Source of the DNA: UBA3871 sp002392265
GTDB taxonomy: Bacteria; Bacillota; Clostridia; Peptostreptococcales; Anaerovoracaceae
NCBI GenBank assembly: GCA_946614255.1
Contig: CAMOGS010000073.1
Coordinates: 1-16,729, forward strand
Direction of reading: 5' to 3'
DNA: 16,729 nucleotides
The notes beneath the pieces were generated by a model. That model did no database searches. It saw only the letters and a program-made list of their open reading frames with translations, and was not told where the DNA came from. The translations under genes and the position numbers were made by a program. Positions within the stretch are counted from its first letter, which is position 1; the number at the start of each line of letters is the position of its first letter. Shown in pieces: positions 14,954 to 16,729 of this stretch.

Positions 14954-15925
14954 ATGGCAAAGAAAATTAACATCGGTATGCTGGGATACGGGAATGTCGG
15001 CTCCGGCACATGCGAAATATTCAAGATGAATCGCGAAAAGATTATTGAAAGTACAGGCTGCGAGCCGGTGGTAAAAAAGGTGCTTGTGCGAAATATCACG
15101 CCCGAGCGCGCAGAGGTGCTTGGAGCAGATGTGCTCACAACCTCCCCGCACGATGTTACCTTTAACCCGGATATCGACATAGTAGTCGAGGTGCTCGGAG
15201 GCATCGAACCTGCCACAACCTACATGCTCGATGCGCTGAATCACGGCAAGCACGTGGTAACTGCGAACAAGGCAGCTCTTGCGGCAAACTACGAAAAGCT
15301 GACAGCTGCTGCAGAGGCAAACCATGTGAAGCTCCTCTTCGAAGCATCCGTTGCGGGCGCACTTCCTGTTCTGACCTCCATACGCAGCGCACTTTCGGCG
15401 AATGTGTTCAGCGAGGTTTCCGGCATAGTGAACGGCACGACCAACTTCATCCTCACAAAGATGGCAAAGGAGGGCCTTTCCTACGAGCAAGCACTTTCCG
15501 ACGCGCAGAGGCTCGGCTTTGCAGAGGCAGACCCTACAGCCGATGTCGAGGGCATCGATGCGGCGAACAAGCTCACCATACTGATGATGCTGATGTTCGG
15601 AATCTATGTGGCACCGGGCGACATTCCACGCACGGGAATCACCGGCGTAACAAAGGAAGACCTCGCAGCTGCCGAAAAGGCAGGCGAGGTAATAAAGCTG
15701 ATTGCACATGCAGAGCTTGGCAGCGATGGCAAGCTTACCTGCAGCGTAAAGCCTCAGCGAATTTCAAAGGATCATCCGCTTGCAGGCGTTTCAAACGAGT
15801 TCAATGCGGTCTATGTTACGGGCAACGCGGCAGGAGAGCTGATGTTCTACGGCAGGGGCGCAGGCCCGCTGCCTACAGGCAGCGCGGTAGCAGGCGATGT
15901 GATGGAGATAATGCGCAGCATTTAA
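14954..15925 (+). CDS. hom: Homoserine dehydrogenase without ACT domain
   Basis: Reduces aspartate semialdehyde to homoserine, the branch point to Thr and Met. A Rossmann NAD(P) domain (GMLGYGNVGSGT at 8-19) is followed by GKHVVTANKAALA with Lys106 and the catalytic segment AEADPTADVEGIDAANKL, containing Asp202 and Lys206. The 323 residues end after GDVMEIMRSI, which is where the C-terminal ACT domain of the usual Gram-positive enzyme (B. subtilis Hom, about 430 residues) would begin. A terminator follows 39 bases later and no ACT-like frame remains, so the short form looks genuine rather than broken. It may be free of threonine feedback. AGGAAGG at 14941-14947 serves the ATG. No neighbouring thr genes are in the window. 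Confidence 0.92.
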   Translation: MAKKINIGMLGYGNVGSGTCEIFKMNREKIIESTGCEPVVKKVLVRNITPERAEVLGADVLTTSPHDVTFNPDIDIVVEVLGGIEPATTYMLDALNHGKHVVTANKAALAANYEKLTAAAEANHVKLLFEASVAGALPVLTSIRSALSANVFSEVSGIVNGTTNFILTKMAKEGLSYEQALSDAQRLGFAEADPTADVEGIDAANKLTILMMLMFGIYVAPGDIPRTGITGVTKEDLAAAEKAGEVIKLIAHAELGSDGKLTCSVKPQRISKDHPLAGVSNEFNAVYVTGNAAGELMFYGRGAGPLPTGSAVAGDVMEIMRSI

Positions 15926-15964
15926 TAATTACTTGCAGCATAACCGAAATGTAATCATCTATCG

Positions 15965-15991
15965 GCGCGGACTAATAATCCGCGCTTTTTT
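15965..15991 (+). terminator. Intrinsic terminator after hom
   Basis: A perfect 7-bp stem, GCGCGGA (15965-15971) and TCCGCGC (15979-15985), with a 7-base loop, is followed by six T residues (15986-15991). A strong terminator 39 bases after the hom stop. Confidence 0.92.
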
Positions 15992-15999
15992 ATTGGGCA

Positions 16000-16263
16000 T
16001 TCCCCCCACCCATGCGGTCCTCTGCCGCCGTCTGCGGGGCCTTTCCCTCGGCGAGCCACTGTCACACCTCGCCTCACAAGTTTTGAAACGCCGCGAAGAC
16101 TCGGAGCTTTCTACGAGCGAAAGCCCCTCAGACATTCGCGGCGTTGTGGCCGCAACTCCCGTCACAGCCACTTGTCAAAACTACTGCTCGGCTCGGCGGA
16201 CATTGCCGTCGCCTCGGCCGTCACGCCGCATCCCCCGGCAGTAGGCTCGCATGGAGTAGGGAA
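16000..16263. repeat. GC-rich element of nested inverted repeats (MITE-like or structured RNA)
   Basis: About 264 bases, clearly richer in GC than the flanks, with concentric inverted arms. From outside in: TTCCC/GGGAA at the ends; CCATGCG (16010-16016)/CGCATGG (16248-16254); CTGCCG-N5-TGCGG (16022-16037)/CCGCA-N5-CGGCAG (16226-16241); AGTTTTGA (16079-16086)/TCAAAACT (16175-16182); AACGCCGCGAA (16087-16097)/TTCGCGGCGTT (16135-16145); and a central hairpin GCTTTC (16106-16111)/GAAAGC (16119-16124). Short frames on both strands are rich in Arg, Pro and Ser with no ribosome sites, so I call no gene. No clear target-site duplication is visible. The symmetry is direct observation; the element type is inference. 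Confidence 0.7.
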
Positions 16264-16330
16264 AAGGAGAGCACCGGATTCAGAAATGGATTTTAGGCCG
16301 ATTTTTTTTGCAAGATTGTATGTTTTTCAC

Positions 16331-16361
16331 TTGACTATTACGTTACGTAATAGTTTATGAT
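16331..16361 (+). promoter_or_regulatory. MerR-type promoter with 19-bp spacer and operator
   Basis: A -35 box TTGACT (16331-16336) and a -10 box TATGAT (16356-16361) are separated by 19 bases, the over-long spacing typical of MerR-controlled promoters. The perfect dyad CTATTACG-TTA-CGTAATAG (16335-16353) fills the spacer. This indicates autoregulation by the MerR-family protein encoded 29 bases downstream. Confidence 0.82.
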
Positions 16362-16389
16362 AAAATCACACGTGAAGGAGATGATAGCC

Positions 16390-16729
16390 ATGAAGACAGT
16401 AAATGAAGTGAGTAAGCTGACGGGAGTGAGTATACGCACACTGCAGTATTACGATAAGATAGGCCTCTTAAAACCGGCGGGGTATACCGAGTCCGGATAC
16501 AGGCTGTATGACGATGCAGCGCTGGAGAGACTTCAGCAGATCTTATTGTTTCGTGAGCTGGAATTTCCGCTTAAGGACGTCAAAGAAGTAATCACCGGAT
16601 CCGGATTTGACAAAAGAAAAGCCGTGGAACAGCAGATCGAACTCCTGACATTGAAGAAGGAACACATCGAGAATCTGATCGCCATGTGCCGGGGATTAAA
16701 AACGAGAGGAGTGAAAAAAATGGATTTTA
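16390..16729 (+). CDS. MerR-family regulator (TipA/Mta-like), 3' end outside window
   Basis: The ATG at 16390 is preceded by AAGGAG (16375-16380), and 113 codons are visible before the window ends. The N-terminal winged helix is typical: VNEVSKLTGVSIRTLQYYDK, IGLLKPAGYTESGYRLYDDA and LQQILLFRELEFPLKDVKEV. It is followed by the long dimer coiled coil (about 80-113). No metal-binding Cys pattern is visible, and the sequence resembles the TipAL/Mta/BmrR drug-sensing branch, which usually carries a C-terminal ligand domain (such as TipAS) that would lie beyond the edge. Its promoter has the expected 19-bp spacer and dyad. Confidence in the family is high; the ligand is unknown. Confidence 0.9.
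   Translation, partial: MKTVNEVSKLTGVSIRTLQYYDKIGLLKPAGYTESGYRLYDDAALERLQQILLFRELEFPLKDVKEVITGSGFDKRKAVEQQIELLTLKKEHIENLIAMCRGLKTRGVKKMDF

Noticed and set aside
14939..15709. 256-codon open frame on the minus strand across hom
   Set aside because: It lies opposite a clear homoserine dehydrogenase, is Cys- and His-rich in the way antisense frames of GC-biased genes are, and has no ribosome site.
15926..15964. A frameshifted ACT domain after hom
   Set aside because: Only 39 bases separate the stop from a strong terminator, and none of the frames downstream resembles an ACT domain.
15933..16244. Short frames on both strands (also 15959-16171 minus and 16172-16360 plus) in the GC-rich element
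   Set aside because: They span the hom terminator and inverted repeats, lack ribosome sites, and are Arg/Pro/Ser-rich without a fold-like pattern. The repeat structure explains the openness.

Overview
The window reads like chromosomal DNA of a low-to-mid GC Gram-positive anaerobe, most likely a Clostridia/Eubacteriales member. The case rests on strong AGGAGG-type ribosome binding sites, some TTG/GTG starts, short spacers and overlaps between genes, FCD-type GntR, BrnQ and SEC-C proteins of clostridial character, and an RND pump with no outer-membrane channel gene. The family or genus cannot be fixed from the sequence alone. Most genes are ordinary housekeeping or transport genes. The unusual material lies between the genes.

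Layout. (i) 1-3798, plus strand: a 5'-truncated SGNH/sialate-esterase-like gene, cardiolipin synthase, an M50-type membrane metalloprotease and an FCD-type GntR regulator, nearly gapless and ending at a hairpin terminator (3825-3847). (ii) 3858-9291, plus strand: a good sigma-A promoter with a palindromic operator at its start point drives a membrane-fusion protein, an RND pump and a TetR regulator. This is a self-regulated efflux operon, followed closely by trmL. (iii) 9292-9621: a convergent gap holding three related hairpins, the middle one a two-way terminator. (iv) 9622-13508: a Cys/Met-type PLP lyase and a LysR regulator on the minus strand, with a BrnQ amino-acid transporter diverging from lysR. 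This is plausibly a sulfur or branched-chain amino-acid module. (v) 13565-14761, minus strand: a SEC-C protein gene and nth, ending at a terminator built from the last codons of nth. (vi) 14890-15991, plus strand: a short homoserine dehydrogenase without an ACT domain, with promoter and terminator. (vii) 16000-16263: a GC-rich element of nested inverted repeats with no credible gene. (viii) 16331-16729: a MerR/TipA-like regulator, cut by the window end, behind a MerR-type promoter with a 19-bp spacer and a perfect dyad.

The best candidates for something undescribed are the nested inverted-repeat element at 16000-16263 and the three co-varying 35-bp palindromes at 9320-9521. Next come the match between the gntR terminator and the efflux operator (GACC-N4-GGTC in both) and the dyad-rich leader before the PLP-lyase gene. 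No complete new protein system (defence, toxin-antitoxin or CRISPR) is visible.
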